64,000 nt of DNA. Source: Clostridium bornimense (GTDB lineage: Bacteria > Bacillota > Clostridia > Clostridiales > Clostridiaceae). The stretch covers positions 62,001 through 126,000 of the forward strand of contig NZ_HG917869.1 in the NCBI RefSeq assembly GCF_000577895.1, written 5' to 3'. The notes below the pieces were generated by a model. That model saw only the letters and a list, made by a program, of their open reading frames with translations. It did no database searches and was not told the origin of the DNA. A program made the position numbers and the translations under genes. Positions 49,768 through 59,230 of the stretch are shown in pieces (position 1 is the first letter of the stretch; every line of letters starts with the position of its first letter).

Positions 49768-51186
49768 ATGGAATTAATATTTGAAAAAAGTTGCGAAGGA
49801 ACTGGTTGTACTCTATTACCTAAATGTGATGTTGATATTTATGAAGTTGGAGATAAGGATAAGAGACAGTTAGAATTAAAATTACCAGAACTTTCAGAAA
49901 ATGATTTAAGTAGACATTATACAGAATTAGTTAAGAAAACTCATGGTGTAAATGATGGATTTTATCCATTAGGATCTTGTACTATGAAATATAACCCTAA
50001 AATAAATGAAGATATGGCTAAGTTGCCTGGATTCACAAAGATACATCCATTACAACCGGAAGATACTATGAAGGGTTGTATTGAGGTAATGGAGTTAACA
50101 AAAAAATATTTATGTGAAATAACAGGAATGGATGATATGACTTTACAACCAGCAGCAGGAGCACATGGTGAGTTTACAGGATTATTACTTATTAAGGCAT
50201 ATCATGAGAGCAGAGGAGACTTTAAAAGAAAAAAAATTATAGTACCTGACTCAGCACATGGAACTAATCCTGCTAGTGCAGTAATGGCTGGATTTACTGT
50301 TGTAAGTATTCCATCAGGAGAAGATGGATTAGTAGATTTAGAAAAACTAAAAGAAGTAGTTGGAGATGATACTGCTGGATTAATGTTAACTAATCCTAAT
50401 ACAGTAGGATTATTTGATAAGAATATTCTTGAAATCACTAGAATAATACATGAAGCTGGTGGATTAGCATATTATGATGGTGCAAATTTAAATGCTATCA
50501 TGGGTGTAGCAAGACCTGGAGACATGGGATTTGATGTTATTCATACTAATCTCCACAAAACATTTTCAACACCACATGGTGGTGGAGGTCCAGGAAGTGG
50601 TCCAGTAGGATGTAAGAAAATATTATCTAAATTCTTACCAAACCCTTCAATAGATGAGGATGGAAAATTTGAATATAGATTAGAAAGTATAGGACAAGTC
50701 AAGAGCTTCTACGGAAATTTTCTTGTAGTTGTTAGAGCCCTTACATACATTGCAACTTTAGGAAAAGAGGGAATTCCCGAGGCAAGTAAAAATGCAGTGT
50801 TAAATGCAAATTATATGATGGCAAAATTATCTGATTTATATACTATGGCATATAACGAGACATGTATGCATGAATTTGTTATGAGTCTTGAGTCATTAAA
50901 GAAAGAAACAGGAATATCTGCTATGGATATAGCAAAAGGATTGTTAGATAAAGATATTCATCCACCAACAATGTACTTCCCATTAATAGTACATGAAGCT
51001 TTAATGATAGAGCCAACAGAAACTGAATCAAAGAAAACATTAGATAATGCTATTGAAGTTTTACGTGATTTATATAATACAGCAAAAAATAGTCCAGATC
51101 AATTACATGAAGCTCCGATTTCAACAGCAGTTAGACGACTTGATGAAGTTAAGGCGGCACGTAATCCAATATTAAGATATAAATAA
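49768..51186 (+). CDS. gcvPB: Glycine dehydrogenase (decarboxylating) subunit 2
   Basis: This 472-residue PLP-bearing half of the P protein decarboxylates glycine and passes the aminomethyl group to GcvH. K264 in NLHKTFSTPHGGGGPGSG binds PLP. LGSCTMKYNPKINE and AAGAHGEFTGLLLI are further signatures. The AAGGAGGTGTAGGGT ribosome site overlaps the end of gcvPA, so equal amounts of the two subunits are expected. Confidence 0.97.
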   Translation: MELIFEKSCEGTGCTLLPKCDVDIYEVGDKDKRQLELKLPELSENDLSRHYTELVKKTHGVNDGFYPLGSCTMKYNPKINEDMAKLPGFTKIHPLQPEDTMKGCIEVMELTKKYLCEITGMDDMTLQPAAGAHGEFTGLLLIKAYHESRGDFKRKKIIVPDSAHGTNPASAVMAGFTVVSIPSGEDGLVDLEKLKEVVGDDTAGLMLTNPNTVGLFDKNILEITRIIHEAGGLAYYDGANLNAIMGVARPGDMGFDVIHTNLHKTFSTPHGGGGPGSGPVGCKKILSKFLPNPSIDEDGKFEYRLESIGQVKSFYGNFLVVVRALTYIATLGKEGIPEASKNAVLNANYMMAKLSDLYTMAYNETCMHEFVMSLESLKKETGISAMDIAKGLLDKDIHPPTMYFPLIVHEALMIEPTETESKKTLDNAIEVLRDLYNTAKNSPDQLHEAPISTAVRRLDEVKAARNPILRYK

Positions 51187-51213
51187 AATAAGACTTGAAA
51201 GAGAGTGGTTATT

Positions 51214-52212
51214 ATGATAGAAAAAATTACTTATATAGAAACTGAGAACACAAATCCATATCATAATTTAGCTCTAGAAGAAATGTTGCTAGAGAATGTA
51301 GAAAAAAATCAGTGTATTTTATACTTATGGCAAAATAAGAATACTGTGGTTATTGGTAGAAATCAAAATAGTTGGAAGGAATGCAAAGTAGAGTTTTTAG
51401 AAGAAAACGGAGGCAATTTAGCTAGAAGACTATCTGGAGGAGGCGCAGTATTTCATGATTTAGGTAACTTAAATTTTACATTTCTTGTGCATAAAGAAAA
51501 TTACAGTGTTGAAAGGCAACTTCAAGTGATTATAAAGGCATTAGAGAAATTTGGATTAAAGGCGGAGAAAAATGGTAGAAACGATATAACTATAGATGGA
51601 AGAAAATTTTCAGGAAATGCTTTCTATCAAGTAAAAGATAATTGTTATCATCATGGTACATTAATGGTTAATGTAAACATGCAGGATTTATCTAAATATT
51701 TAAATGTGTCAAAAGATAAATTAAAATCTAAAGGGGTAGACTCTGTAAAGTCTAGAGTAATAAATTTATCTTCCTTATGTGAAGAGATAACAATATCATC
51801 ATTAAAAGATAAGCTCTTCGAAGCTTTTGGTGAAACTTATAATTGTACTCCAGAAAGGTTAGATGAAGAGTGTATTGATAAGGTGTTGCTACAAGAAAAA
51901 ATCGAAAAGTTCGGATCATGGGATTGGAAGTATGGAAGAAAAATAAATTTCCAATATGAGATAAGTAATAGATTCGATTGGGGAGATATTCAACTACAGT
52001 TTGGTGTTAAAAGTGGGGTTATAGATGAAATAGGAGTATATTCTGATGCTATGGAACAAGACTTTATATTAAATCTCGCACAACTTATTAACAATACAAT
52101 TTTTAACAAAACAGCAATTTGTGAGAAATTATCTAAGTATCAATGTAAAGAAGCTATAGAAGAAAAAATGCTAAATGATATTGTAGACTTGATAAAAGAG
52201 CAAGACATATAG
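51214..52212 (+). CDS. lplA: Lipoate-protein ligase A
   Basis: This 332-residue ligase attaches lipoate to GcvH. The N-terminal catalytic domain has NTVVIGRNQNSWKECKVEF, LARRLSGGGAVFHDLGNLNFTF and the lysine of RNDITIDGRKFSGNAF, followed by a C-terminal accessory domain (about 245-330). I prefer ATG 51214 over GTG 51205, since AAAGAGAGTGG lies at proper distance. Placement between gcvPB and lpdA makes the operon self-sufficient in cofactor attachment from scavenged lipoate. No lipA or lipB is nearby. Confidence 0.93.
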   Translation: MIEKITYIETENTNPYHNLALEEMLLENVEKNQCILYLWQNKNTVVIGRNQNSWKECKVEFLEENGGNLARRLSGGGAVFHDLGNLNFTFLVHKENYSVERQLQVIIKALEKFGLKAEKNGRNDITIDGRKFSGNAFYQVKDNCYHHGTLMVNVNMQDLSKYLNVSKDKLKSKGVDSVKSRVINLSSLCEEITISSLKDKLFEAFGETYNCTPERLDEECIDKVLLQEKIEKFGSWDWKYGRKINFQYEISNRFDWGDIQLQFGVKSGVIDEIGVYSDAMEQDFILNLAQLINNTIFNKTAICEKLSKYQCKEAIEEKMLNDIVDLIKEQDI

Positions 52213-52230
52213 AGAGAAGGTGTAGAGTAA

Positions 52231-53634
52231 ATGGACACTAATTATGACTTAATAGTAATTGGAGCTGGTCCTGGCGGATATGTTGCAGCTATTAAAGCTG
52301 CAAAGCTAGGAATGAAGGTGGCGGTAATTGAAAAAGGAGAACTTGGTGGAACTTGTTTAAATCGAGGATGTATACCAACAAAATCTTTAATTCATGCTAC
52401 AGAATTATATAGAAAAATGCAGCATAGTGAAGAATATGGAATTATACATAGTGAAATAAGTTATGATATAGAAAAGATTTTTTCATATAAAGATGGAGTT
52501 CTTGAAAAATTAAGAGGTGGAATAGGTCAATTATTTAAAGCTAATAATATAACTTTATTTAAAGGTACGGCAAAGATTTTCAAAGATAATATTGTTAAGG
52601 TAAGAACGTGTGATGATTTAATAGAACTTAAAGGAACTAAAATTTTGATTGCTACTGGATCTAAACCAGCTATACCTAAAATTCCGGGAGTTAATACTCC
52701 CGGGGTAGTTACCAGTGATGATTTATTAACAAATCCTAATATCAATTGTGACAATTTAATTATTATAGGGGGAGGAGTTATCAGTGTAGAATTTGCCACT
52801 ATATTTGCTTCCTTAGGTAAAAATGTAACTATAATCGAAGCAATGTCTAGAATATTACCTAGTATGGATAAAGAAATTTCTCAGAATTTAAAAATGATAT
52901 TAAAGAAAAGAAATGTAAATATTCATACAAATGCGATGGTTGAAAGTATATCAAAAGAAAATGATAAGCTAATATGTAGTTTTAAGGAAAAAGAAAAATT
53001 ACATACAGTTGAAGGTAATTCAATTCTTTTAGCCATCGGAAGAAGTTCCTCTATTGATGATTTATTTGATACTTCCATTTGTATAGATACAGAAAGAAAT
53101 AAGATATTAGTAAATGAAGACTTCGAAACATCAATTAAAGGTATTTATGCTATTGGTGATGTTATTAAGGGAATTCAGTTAGCACATGTAGCTTCAGCGC
53201 AAGGCATTGTAGCAGTTGAAAAAATGAATGGTATAGTTCCTACCTTAAATTTAGATGTTATACCAAGTTGTGTATATACAGATCCTGAAATTGCAAGTGT
53301 AGGAATCACTGAAGAAGAAGCAAAGGACATGGGCATACCAGTTGTTGTAGGAAAAACAATTACATCATCTAATGGTAAGGCAATTTTATCAAATGACGAA
53401 AGAGGATTCATCAAAGTGATTTTCACGAAGGATTACCATGCAATTATTGGTGCTCAGATGATGTGTTCTAGAGCAACTGATATGATTGGTGAATTATCAA
53501 CAGCAATAGCTAATAAATTAACAGATAAAGATTTGACAAAAGCTATGAAAGCGCATCCTACATATAATGAAGCTTTAGTTGAAGCAGTAGAAGATGCTTT
53601 TGGGAAAAGTATACATAGTAGGATAAAAAAGTAA
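52231..53634 (+). CDS. lpdA: Dihydrolipoyl dehydrogenase (L protein)
   Basis: This 467-residue FAD enzyme reoxidises the dihydrolipoyl arm of GcvH using NAD+. The FAD site is LIVIGAGPGGYVAAIKAAKLG, the redox disulfide is GGTCLNRGCIPTKS and the NAD site is IIGGGVISVEFATIFASLG. The C-terminal HPTYNEALVEAVEDAFG carries the catalytic His-Glu. There is no N-terminal lipoyl domain. It is the last gene of the glycine operon. No clear terminator is visible right after it. Confidence 0.96.
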   Translation: MDTNYDLIVIGAGPGGYVAAIKAAKLGMKVAVIEKGELGGTCLNRGCIPTKSLIHATELYRKMQHSEEYGIIHSEISYDIEKIFSYKDGVLEKLRGGIGQLFKANNITLFKGTAKIFKDNIVKVRTCDDLIELKGTKILIATGSKPAIPKIPGVNTPGVVTSDDLLTNPNINCDNLIIIGGGVISVEFATIFASLGKNVTIIEAMSRILPSMDKEISQNLKMILKKRNVNIHTNAMVESISKENDKLICSFKEKEKLHTVEGNSILLAIGRSSSIDDLFDTSICIDTERNKILVNEDFETSIKGIYAIGDVIKGIQLAHVASAQGIVAVEKMNGIVPTLNLDVIPSCVYTDPEIASVGITEEEAKDMGIPVVVGKTITSSNGKAILSNDERGFIKVIFTKDYHAIIGAQMMCSRATDMIGELSTAIANKLTDKDLTKAMKAHPTYNEALVEAVEDAFGKSIHSRIKK

Positions 53635-53717
53635 TAAAAAGTGTTTAAACTTAATAATGTAATGAAAAATAGTTAATATAGTGTTGAATTTCAGAAAATT
53701 TTATAAAAAGTAATAAG

Positions 53718-53746
53718 TTTACATAGTAAAAATATTAGATTATAAT
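53718..53746 (+). promoter_or_regulatory. Sigma-A-type promoter before the M20 gene
   Basis: TTTACA (53718-53723), 17 bp, TATAAT (53741-53746), 69 bases before the ATG. Confidence 0.7.
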
Positions 53747-53815
53747 GATGAAATAATAGGAATTATATCATATTCTTGATTAAATTAATAAATAAAAATT
53801 AAGAGAGGTATTTGT

Positions 53816-54994
53816 ATGAACTATTTTGAAAGAGCAAATGAGTTAAAAGACGAATTATCAAAAAACAGACAATACATACATGAAAATGCAGAAGTTGGTA
53901 TGGAGTTACCAAATACTTGTCAGTATGTAATGTCAAAATTAAAAGAGATGGGATATGAACCTAAAGTAATAGGTGGAAGTGGTGTAACTGCAACAGTAGG
54001 AAATGGACAAGGAAAAACAATTTTATTGAGAGCAGATATGGATGCGTTGCCGATGAAGGAGGAGAGTGGAGAACCTTTTGCATGTAAAAACGGTAAAGCA
54101 GTACATGCCTGTGGTCATGATTTGCATGCCGCTATGCTATTAGGAGCTGCAAAAATGCTTAAGGAAAATGAAGCATCTATACAAGGAACAGTAAAATTAG
54201 CATTTCAACCTGGAGAAGAAATATTTCAAGGGTCAAAAGCATTAATTGAAGAAGGAATTTTAGAATCTCCAAAAGTAGATGCAGCCCTTGCTTATCATGT
54301 TGGACCTGGGAAAATGCCAGTAGGCTTACATATGTATAATGATCAAAATACTATGATGTATTCAAATGATGGTTTTAAAATTACTGTACATGGTAAAGGT
54401 GCTCATGGTGCATATCCACACCTTTCTGTGGATCCAATCCATATTGCAGTTCAAATTTATCTTGGATTAGAAGAGATAATTGCGAGAGAGGTGAATAGTT
54501 CTAGTCCTTGTGTTATGACAATAGGAAAATTAACAGCGGGGGAAGCTAATAACATTATACCAGAAACAGCAGAAATTCAAGGGTCTATTAGAACTACTTC
54601 TGTAGAAAATAGAGAAATTATGGTATCAAGGATGAAAGAAGTTGCTTGTAAGATAGCTGAGGTTTATAGAGGTACTGCTGAAGTAGAAATGATTTCAGAA
54701 GTTCCGCCACTTATTTGTAATCCAGAGTTTACAAAAGAAATTCTTTCATATATGTCAGAGCTTGACGTTCCAGGACAAATGGGGGTTCCAGGAATACAAG
54801 CAAGTGCGTCAGATGATTTTTCTGTTATCTTGGAAAAGGTACCAGGTGCATATATGTTCCTATCAGCAGGATATCCTGACAAGGATGTGGCACCAAGTCA
54901 TAATCCTAAAGTTATTTTTAATGAAGATGTACTTCCAATAGGATCAGCATATTTAGCACATTGTGCAACAAGATGGCTTGAAAATAATAAATAA
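53816..54994 (+). CDS. M20D-family amidohydrolase
   Basis: This 392-residue metal-dependent hydrolase releases an acyl or aminoacyl group from an N-acyl amino acid. Metal-binding motifs are intact: RADMDALPMKEE, VHACGHDLHAAMLLGAAK, QPGEEIFQGSKALIEEG, and DDFSVIL plus APSHNPKV at the end. A dimerisation domain (about 185-295) contains GKGAHGAYPHLSVDPIH. AAGAGAGGTATTTGT precedes the ATG. The next gene is an MFS transporter 31 bases away, suggesting joint processing and transport of a substrate. The exact substrate (N-acetyl amino acid, hippurate-like or indole conjugate) is open. Confidence 0.9.
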   Translation: MNYFERANELKDELSKNRQYIHENAEVGMELPNTCQYVMSKLKEMGYEPKVIGGSGVTATVGNGQGKTILLRADMDALPMKEESGEPFACKNGKAVHACGHDLHAAMLLGAAKMLKENEASIQGTVKLAFQPGEEIFQGSKALIEEGILESPKVDAALAYHVGPGKMPVGLHMYNDQNTMMYSNDGFKITVHGKGAHGAYPHLSVDPIHIAVQIYLGLEEIIAREVNSSSPCVMTIGKLTAGEANNIIPETAEIQGSIRTTSVENREIMVSRMKEVACKIAEVYRGTAEVEMISEVPPLICNPEFTKEILSYMSELDVPGQMGVPGIQASASDDFSVILEKVPGAYMFLSAGYPDKDVAPSHNPKVIFNEDVLPIGSAYLAHCATRWLENNK

Positions 54995-55025
54995 CAGAAT
55001 TAATAAATAAAAAGGGGGAAAACTT

Positions 55026-56432
55026 ATGGAGAAAGAAAATAATGCTGTACCAACAGTTGCAATTCCATTATCAAAAACAAAGAAAACTTTAGTAACTATA
55101 GGATGTATTTGTCTAATGTTATCAATTGCATTCTTTGGGCTTAGTTTAGCAGTTATTCAAGGGCCTTTATTGGAAAAAATGAATGGAATGCATTATTTCT
55201 CAACGTTAACAATTTTTGCTTCATTAGGTTTAGCAATTTTAACGCCAATTGGAGGAAAACTTGGCGATTTATTTGGAAGAAGAAATGTTATAGTAATTGC
55301 TGGTATTGTAGGGATAATTTGCGGTGTAGGAATGGGAATTGTAAAAACAGTTGTTCCATTTATGATATTAAGACTTATTCTAGGAGCAGCACAAGGAGCA
55401 TTTACAGCGGCACCATATATTTTAATACGTGAAATCTATGAACCAAAAGATGTACCAAAAAGAATGGGATTACTTTCAAGTTCTATTGCAGTTGGTGGAT
55501 TTGCAGGAAGTATTATAGCAGGTATATTAACAGATGCAGGATTGTTAAAGCTAGGAATAGTATTTCCAGTTATTCCATTATTAATAGGAGTATTACTTAT
55601 TGGATTCAATCTTCCAAATAAGAAGAGAGAAGAAAAAGCAATTATTGATTTCCCTGGTGTTATATTGCTAGCATTATTTTTAAGTTCATTATTGTTATCA
55701 TTAAATTATGCACCCAAAATTGGATGGGCAAATCCAATAATAATAATAGGATTTATAGTAGCAATTATTTTAGGATTTTTATTAGTTAAAGTAGAAAAGA
55801 AAGCGATAGAACCAGTTATACCAATGAATTTATTTACTAATAAGAGATATAGAACTTTAATAATAATAGGTGTAATTGCATATTTCTATCAAGAAGCAAT
55901 GAATATGTATGCACCATTATCAGTACAAAAGGTTATGGGACAATCTGCAACAATTTCAGGAACACTTCAATTTCCACGTATGGTACTTATAATGATATTA
56001 CCAGTTATCGTTGGAGCATGGGTTAGTAAAAAAGCAGGAAATGCGAAAAAAGCAATGGTTATTGCAACTGGATTAGTAGCAGTTTCATTCTTGGTAATGG
56101 GCTTTACAACTAGTAACACACCAGTAATAGTTTATTTTGTAGCATTAGCATTAACAGGAGTTGCAGAAAGTTTTAGAGCAGTTTCAATTACACCATCAGC
56201 ACAAGCTGCATTGGATCCATCAGAATGGGGAATAGGAACTTCCTTATTAACATTTATGAATTCACTTTCTCTTTTATTTGCAGCAGCAATAGATGGTATT
56301 GTTTTTGATGTAAATAAGAACAATATCCAAGCAGGTATTAATGGAATATTCCTATTAACTGCTGTTATTTCAATAATAGGTGTTTTAGTTGTTATATTTG
56401 GGATAAAAAAGGAAGAGACTAATGAAAATTAA
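55026..56432 (+). CDS. MFS transporter, DHA2-like (12-14 TM)
   Basis: This 468-residue transporter has motif A as GGKLGDLFGRRNVI between helices 2 and 3 and the exporter motif C-like SIAVGGFAGSIIAGI. The number of helices looks like 14, as in drug:H+ antiporters of the DHA2 group. It follows the M20 hydrolase gene with an AAAAAGGGGGAAAACTT site, and a terminator follows, so the operon has two genes. The pair may import or export a conjugated amino acid. Multidrug export is the alternative. Confidence 0.88.
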   Translation: MEKENNAVPTVAIPLSKTKKTLVTIGCICLMLSIAFFGLSLAVIQGPLLEKMNGMHYFSTLTIFASLGLAILTPIGGKLGDLFGRRNVIVIAGIVGIICGVGMGIVKTVVPFMILRLILGAAQGAFTAAPYILIREIYEPKDVPKRMGLLSSSIAVGGFAGSIIAGILTDAGLLKLGIVFPVIPLLIGVLLIGFNLPNKKREEKAIIDFPGVILLALFLSSLLLSLNYAPKIGWANPIIIIGFIVAIILGFLLVKVEKKAIEPVIPMNLFTNKRYRTLIIIGVIAYFYQEAMNMYAPLSVQKVMGQSATISGTLQFPRMVLIMILPVIVGAWVSKKAGNAKKAMVIATGLVAVSFLVMGFTTSNTPVIVYFVALALTGVAESFRAVSITPSAQAALDPSEWGIGTSLLTFMNSLSLLFAAAIDGIVFDVNKNNIQAGINGIFLLTAVISIIGVLVVIFGIKKEETNEN

Positions 56433-56453
56433 TTGAATCATATAGTATTATAG

Positions 56454-56488
56454 ATAGAGCCTTTAAATAGAGAGGCTCTATTTTTTTA
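56454..56488 (+). terminator. Terminator of the M20-MFS operon
   Basis: ATAGAGCCT (56454-56462) pairs with AGGCTCTA (56473-56480), followed by T7. Confidence 0.88.
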
Positions 56489-56521
56489 TGTAAATTTAAA
56501 TATACGTGACGTAACTTTTTA

Positions 56522-56576
56522 TTGCAATACTTATGTTGTAATGCTATCATTTTAATATCCCTCATAGGGGGATATT
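56522..56576 (+). promoter_or_regulatory. Promoter and CsoR-type operator of the MATE operon
   Basis: TTGCAA (56522-56527), 17 bp, TATCAT (56545-56550). The inverted repeat AATATCCC-N7-GGGATATT (56554-56576), with an internal GGGGG run, covers the transcription start. G/C-run palindromes of this form are typical operators of CsoR/RcnR/FrmR proteins, and such a repressor is encoded two genes downstream. Confidence 0.7.
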
Positions 56577-56589
56577 AGGAGGGTGTGTT

Positions 56590-57915
56590 ATGGGGTTTTA
56601 TAAAAATAATAAAAAAGATATTACTATTATATTTAGTTTAGCTATACCAGTTATAGTAGAAAATATTCTTCAAACATTACTAGGAACAACAGATACGTAT
56701 TTTGCTGGACATATTAATGATAATTCTATAGCTGCCATTGGTGTTACTAATTTAATAGTAAATATATTCATTGCATTTTTTTCTGCAGTTAGTATTGGAA
56801 CAGGAACTATTGTTTCTAGAAATTTTGGTAGAGAAGATTATGAGAAAGTCAATAATGCCATAAAACAATCCAGTATAATAGGTATAGTTCTTGGATTGAT
56901 AATTGGAGTAATTAGTATTGCATTCTATAAACCAATTCTTATGATTTCTGGATTATCAATAGATCTTATAGGATATACCCTTCCATATTATATGATTGTA
57001 ACAGTACCATTAATATTTCTATGTTTGTCTATTATATTATCAAGTTGTTTAAGAGCCATTAAAGATACCAAGACACCTATGATAGCAGTGGGGGTTTCAA
57101 ATATAATAAATATAATTTTTAATGCTATTTTTATTAATTTAGGATTAGGTATATTAGGGCTTGGATTAGCTACTACTACTTCTAGAATAGTAAATGTGAT
57201 AATTCTTTTAGTAAAATTAATGAAAGGTAATGAAGTTAAACTTAATTATAAAAATATGATAATAGATAAGAAGATGATAATTTCTATCTTAAAGATAGGT
57301 ATTCCAGCAGGAATAGAAAAATTAGTGATGAGAATTGGTCAATTAGTATATAATAGTATGATAATTTCTATAGGAATATCAGCATATGTAGCTCATAATA
57401 TTGCAGGGAATATCGAGGGTTATACGTATATACCTGCAATGGCATTTGGGATTGCTACAGCTACATTGGTAGGAATAAGTATTGGAGAAAGTAATATAAA
57501 AAAAGCAAAGAATATAGTCTACTTATCAGATGTTATGGCTACAATTTTTATGATTATAATTGCAATTATATTTTTTTTCTTTGCACCGCAGTTTGCGAAT
57601 TTATTTACTGAAACTAAAGAAATACAAGGTATGGTGGTTAGTGTTTTAAGGTTAATTGCACTATTTCAACCTTTTGCTGCACTAACTCAAATAATTACAG
57701 GTGCACTACAAGGTGCAGGTGATACTAAATTTCCTATGTATTCAACTTTAATAGGTATTTGGATTGGAAGGGTTGGAGTAGGATATTTATTAGGAGTAGT
57801 ATTTAAATTAGGATTACTAGGTGTTTGGATGGGATATGCTTTCGATATAATATTGAGAGGACTTATATTATTAAAACGATTTTTAGATGGAAAGTGGCAG
57901 AAAATAGATATATAA
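56590..57915 (+). CDS. MATE-family efflux transporter
   Basis: This 441-residue cation/drug antiporter has 12 helices. The family repeats are visible in both halves: ALAIPVIVENILQTLLGTTDTYFAGH near the N-terminus (split around LGTTDTYF) and ALTQIITGALQGAGDTKFPMYSTL. The TAGGAGGGTGTGTT site is strong and lies next to the operator palindrome. The CsoR-family gene follows after 31 bases. Therefore the exporter is probably induced by the metal or electrophile sensed by that repressor. MATE proteins usually export organic cations, which is an unusual partner for a metal sensor. Confidence 0.92.
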   Translation: MGFYKNNKKDITIIFSLAIPVIVENILQTLLGTTDTYFAGHINDNSIAAIGVTNLIVNIFIAFFSAVSIGTGTIVSRNFGREDYEKVNNAIKQSSIIGIVLGLIIGVISIAFYKPILMISGLSIDLIGYTLPYYMIVTVPLIFLCLSIILSSCLRAIKDTKTPMIAVGVSNIINIIFNAIFINLGLGILGLGLATTTSRIVNVIILLVKLMKGNEVKLNYKNMIIDKKMIISILKIGIPAGIEKLVMRIGQLVYNSMIISIGISAYVAHNIAGNIEGYTYIPAMAFGIATATLVGISIGESNIKKAKNIVYLSDVMATIFMIIIAIIFFFFAPQFANLFTETKEIQGMVVSVLRLIALFQPFAALTQIITGALQGAGDTKFPMYSTLIGIWIGRVGVGYLLGVVFKLGLLGVWMGYAFDIILRGLILLKRFLDGKWQKIDI

Positions 57916-57946
57916 TTAATTAAAAAGTTTAAAGGAGATAAAGAGA

Positions 57947-58234
57947 GTGAGTGAGAAGCATACACATAATCACAATCATAAAAATACTAAAGCTGTAGTA
58001 AATAGACTATCAAGAGCAATAGGACATTTAGAAGCAGTAAAAAAAATGGTTGAAGAAGGTAGAGACTGTAGTGAGGTATTGATACAAGTATCAGCAGTGA
58101 AATCAGCAATTAATAATATTGGTAAGATTATATTGAAAGATCATATAGAAAATTGTGTTGTCGATGCTATAGAAACTGGAGATGAAGAGGTAGTAAAACA
58201 ACTAAATCAAGCTATAGATAAATTTATTAAATAA
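57947..58234 (+). CDS. CsoR/FrmR/RcnR-family (DUF156) repressor
   Basis: This 95-residue all-helical repressor has the Cys-His-Cys set of copper CsoR: C41 (GRDCSEVLIQ), H66 (LKDHIENC) and C70. The N-terminus carries a His-rich tag (KHTHNHNHKN, four His) that could bind Ni, Co or Zn and is more often seen in RcnR-like or nickel sensors. GTG start with AAAGGAG ten bases upstream. The palindrome at 56554-56576 is its likely operator, giving a self-contained MATE-repressor operon. The inducer is uncertain: Cu(I) by ligand pattern, another metal or formaldehyde by context. Confidence 0.9.
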   Translation: MSEKHTHNHNHKNTKAVVNRLSRAIGHLEAVKKMVEEGRDCSEVLIQVSAVKSAINNIGKIILKDHIENCVVDAIETGDEEVVKQLNQAIDKFIK

Positions 58235-58385
58235 TATTAAATATATAAGTCGAAAATCTATATTGTTAGTAAAGAAATAGAAATACAGTATTATGAAGAA
58301 AGAATAGGCGGTATTTTTTATAATAAATATATCTTTATGATATAATAATTATAAGTATATAATTATTTATATAGGAGTGGGTAAG

Positions 58386-58685
58386 ATGAAACGAAATGAA
58401 GTAGTTTGCTCTAATGTCCTAAGACCAATACTAAAAAGTTATATAGATGGAGTTATATATGAGATAAGAGAAAGTGAAGGAATATATAGATTTAATCACG
58501 ATAAGGATCTTAGAGCGTTGCTTAATAATGAGCATGTAGTTGAACGATTAGGAAAAGAGTTCAATGAGGATGAGATTAAAATAATATATTTTAAAACATT
58601 AGATATAATAAAGGAAAAACTTCAAGACAATTATTGTTTAAATGAAAATAAGATAGTTACTGTAAAAAGATTAGGAGTATTATAA
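58386..58685 (+). CDS. Hypothetical protein (99 aa)
   Basis: This small soluble protein has charged helices (SYIDGVIYEIRESEGIYRF, ALLNNEHVVERLGKEF) and two Cys residues at 9 and about 82. ATAGGAG at 58371-58377 supports ATG 58386 rather than the in-frame GTG 58377. I do not recognise the family. No operon partner is obvious. Confidence 0.6.
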   Translation: MKRNEVVCSNVLRPILKSYIDGVIYEIRESEGIYRFNHDKDLRALLNNEHVVERLGKEFNEDEIKIIYFKTLDIIKEKLQDNYCLNENKIVTVKRLGVL

Positions 58686-58840
58686 TATACTACTAATCTT
58701 TTGTTGATTTATCATAAAAAATCATTATACTTCATTGGCCAGCTATATGAGTTTAAAACAACATTTCTAAATTATGGTATATTAATATATAATGTACATA
58801 TAAGAAAAATATGGAAAACGCTTTAAGGGGATGGGGTCTT

Positions 58841-59059
58841 ATGAAAAATCAAGTTAAGTATTATTTAGTTGGAATCATTATAATCTTATTTAGTTCACCT
58901 TTGGGATATGGAACACTTAATATCATTTTTGGAAGAAAAAATCTCGCGGGAGAGTTTAATCTATTGTTAAATGGTTTTATCCATTCATATATGTTAATTG
59001 GACTATTAATATTTAGCATTGGGTTGATAAACACATTTATTGAAAAGAAACAAAAATAG
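58841..59059 (+). CDS. Small two-TM membrane protein (72 aa)
   Basis: It has two hydrophobic helices (about residues 7-27, YYLVGIIIILFSSPLGYG, and 46-66, SYMLIGLLIFSIGLINTF), with a short loop and a Lys-rich tail. AAGGGGATGGGG precedes ATG 58841. The earlier ATG 58811 has no ribosome site. Function is unknown. Confidence 0.6.
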   Translation: MKNQVKYYLVGIIIILFSSPLGYGTLNIIFGRKNLAGEFNLLLNGFIHSYMLIGLLIFSIGLINTFIEKKQK

Positions 59060-59163
59060 TAACGATTATATGAGAATATAATAAAAAATAATATTATTAA
59101 AAAATTTGGGTTATATAATATAGAAAAAATTAAATAAAATTATAAAAAATACTTAAAATTACA

Positions 59164-59190
59164 TAAAGGTATAAAATTACTTGACGATAA
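59164..59190 (+). promoter_or_regulatory. Flagellar sigma-D (sigma-28)-type promoter
   Basis: TAAA (59164-59167), a spacer of exactly 15 bp and GACGATAA (59183-59190) match the consensus TAAA-N15-GCCGATAA with one difference. It lies 40 bases before the chemotaxis receptor gene. Confidence 0.7.
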
Positions 59191-59230
59191 TTTAAATAAA
59201 TCTAGATTTTCGAGAGTAAGGAGAAAACAA

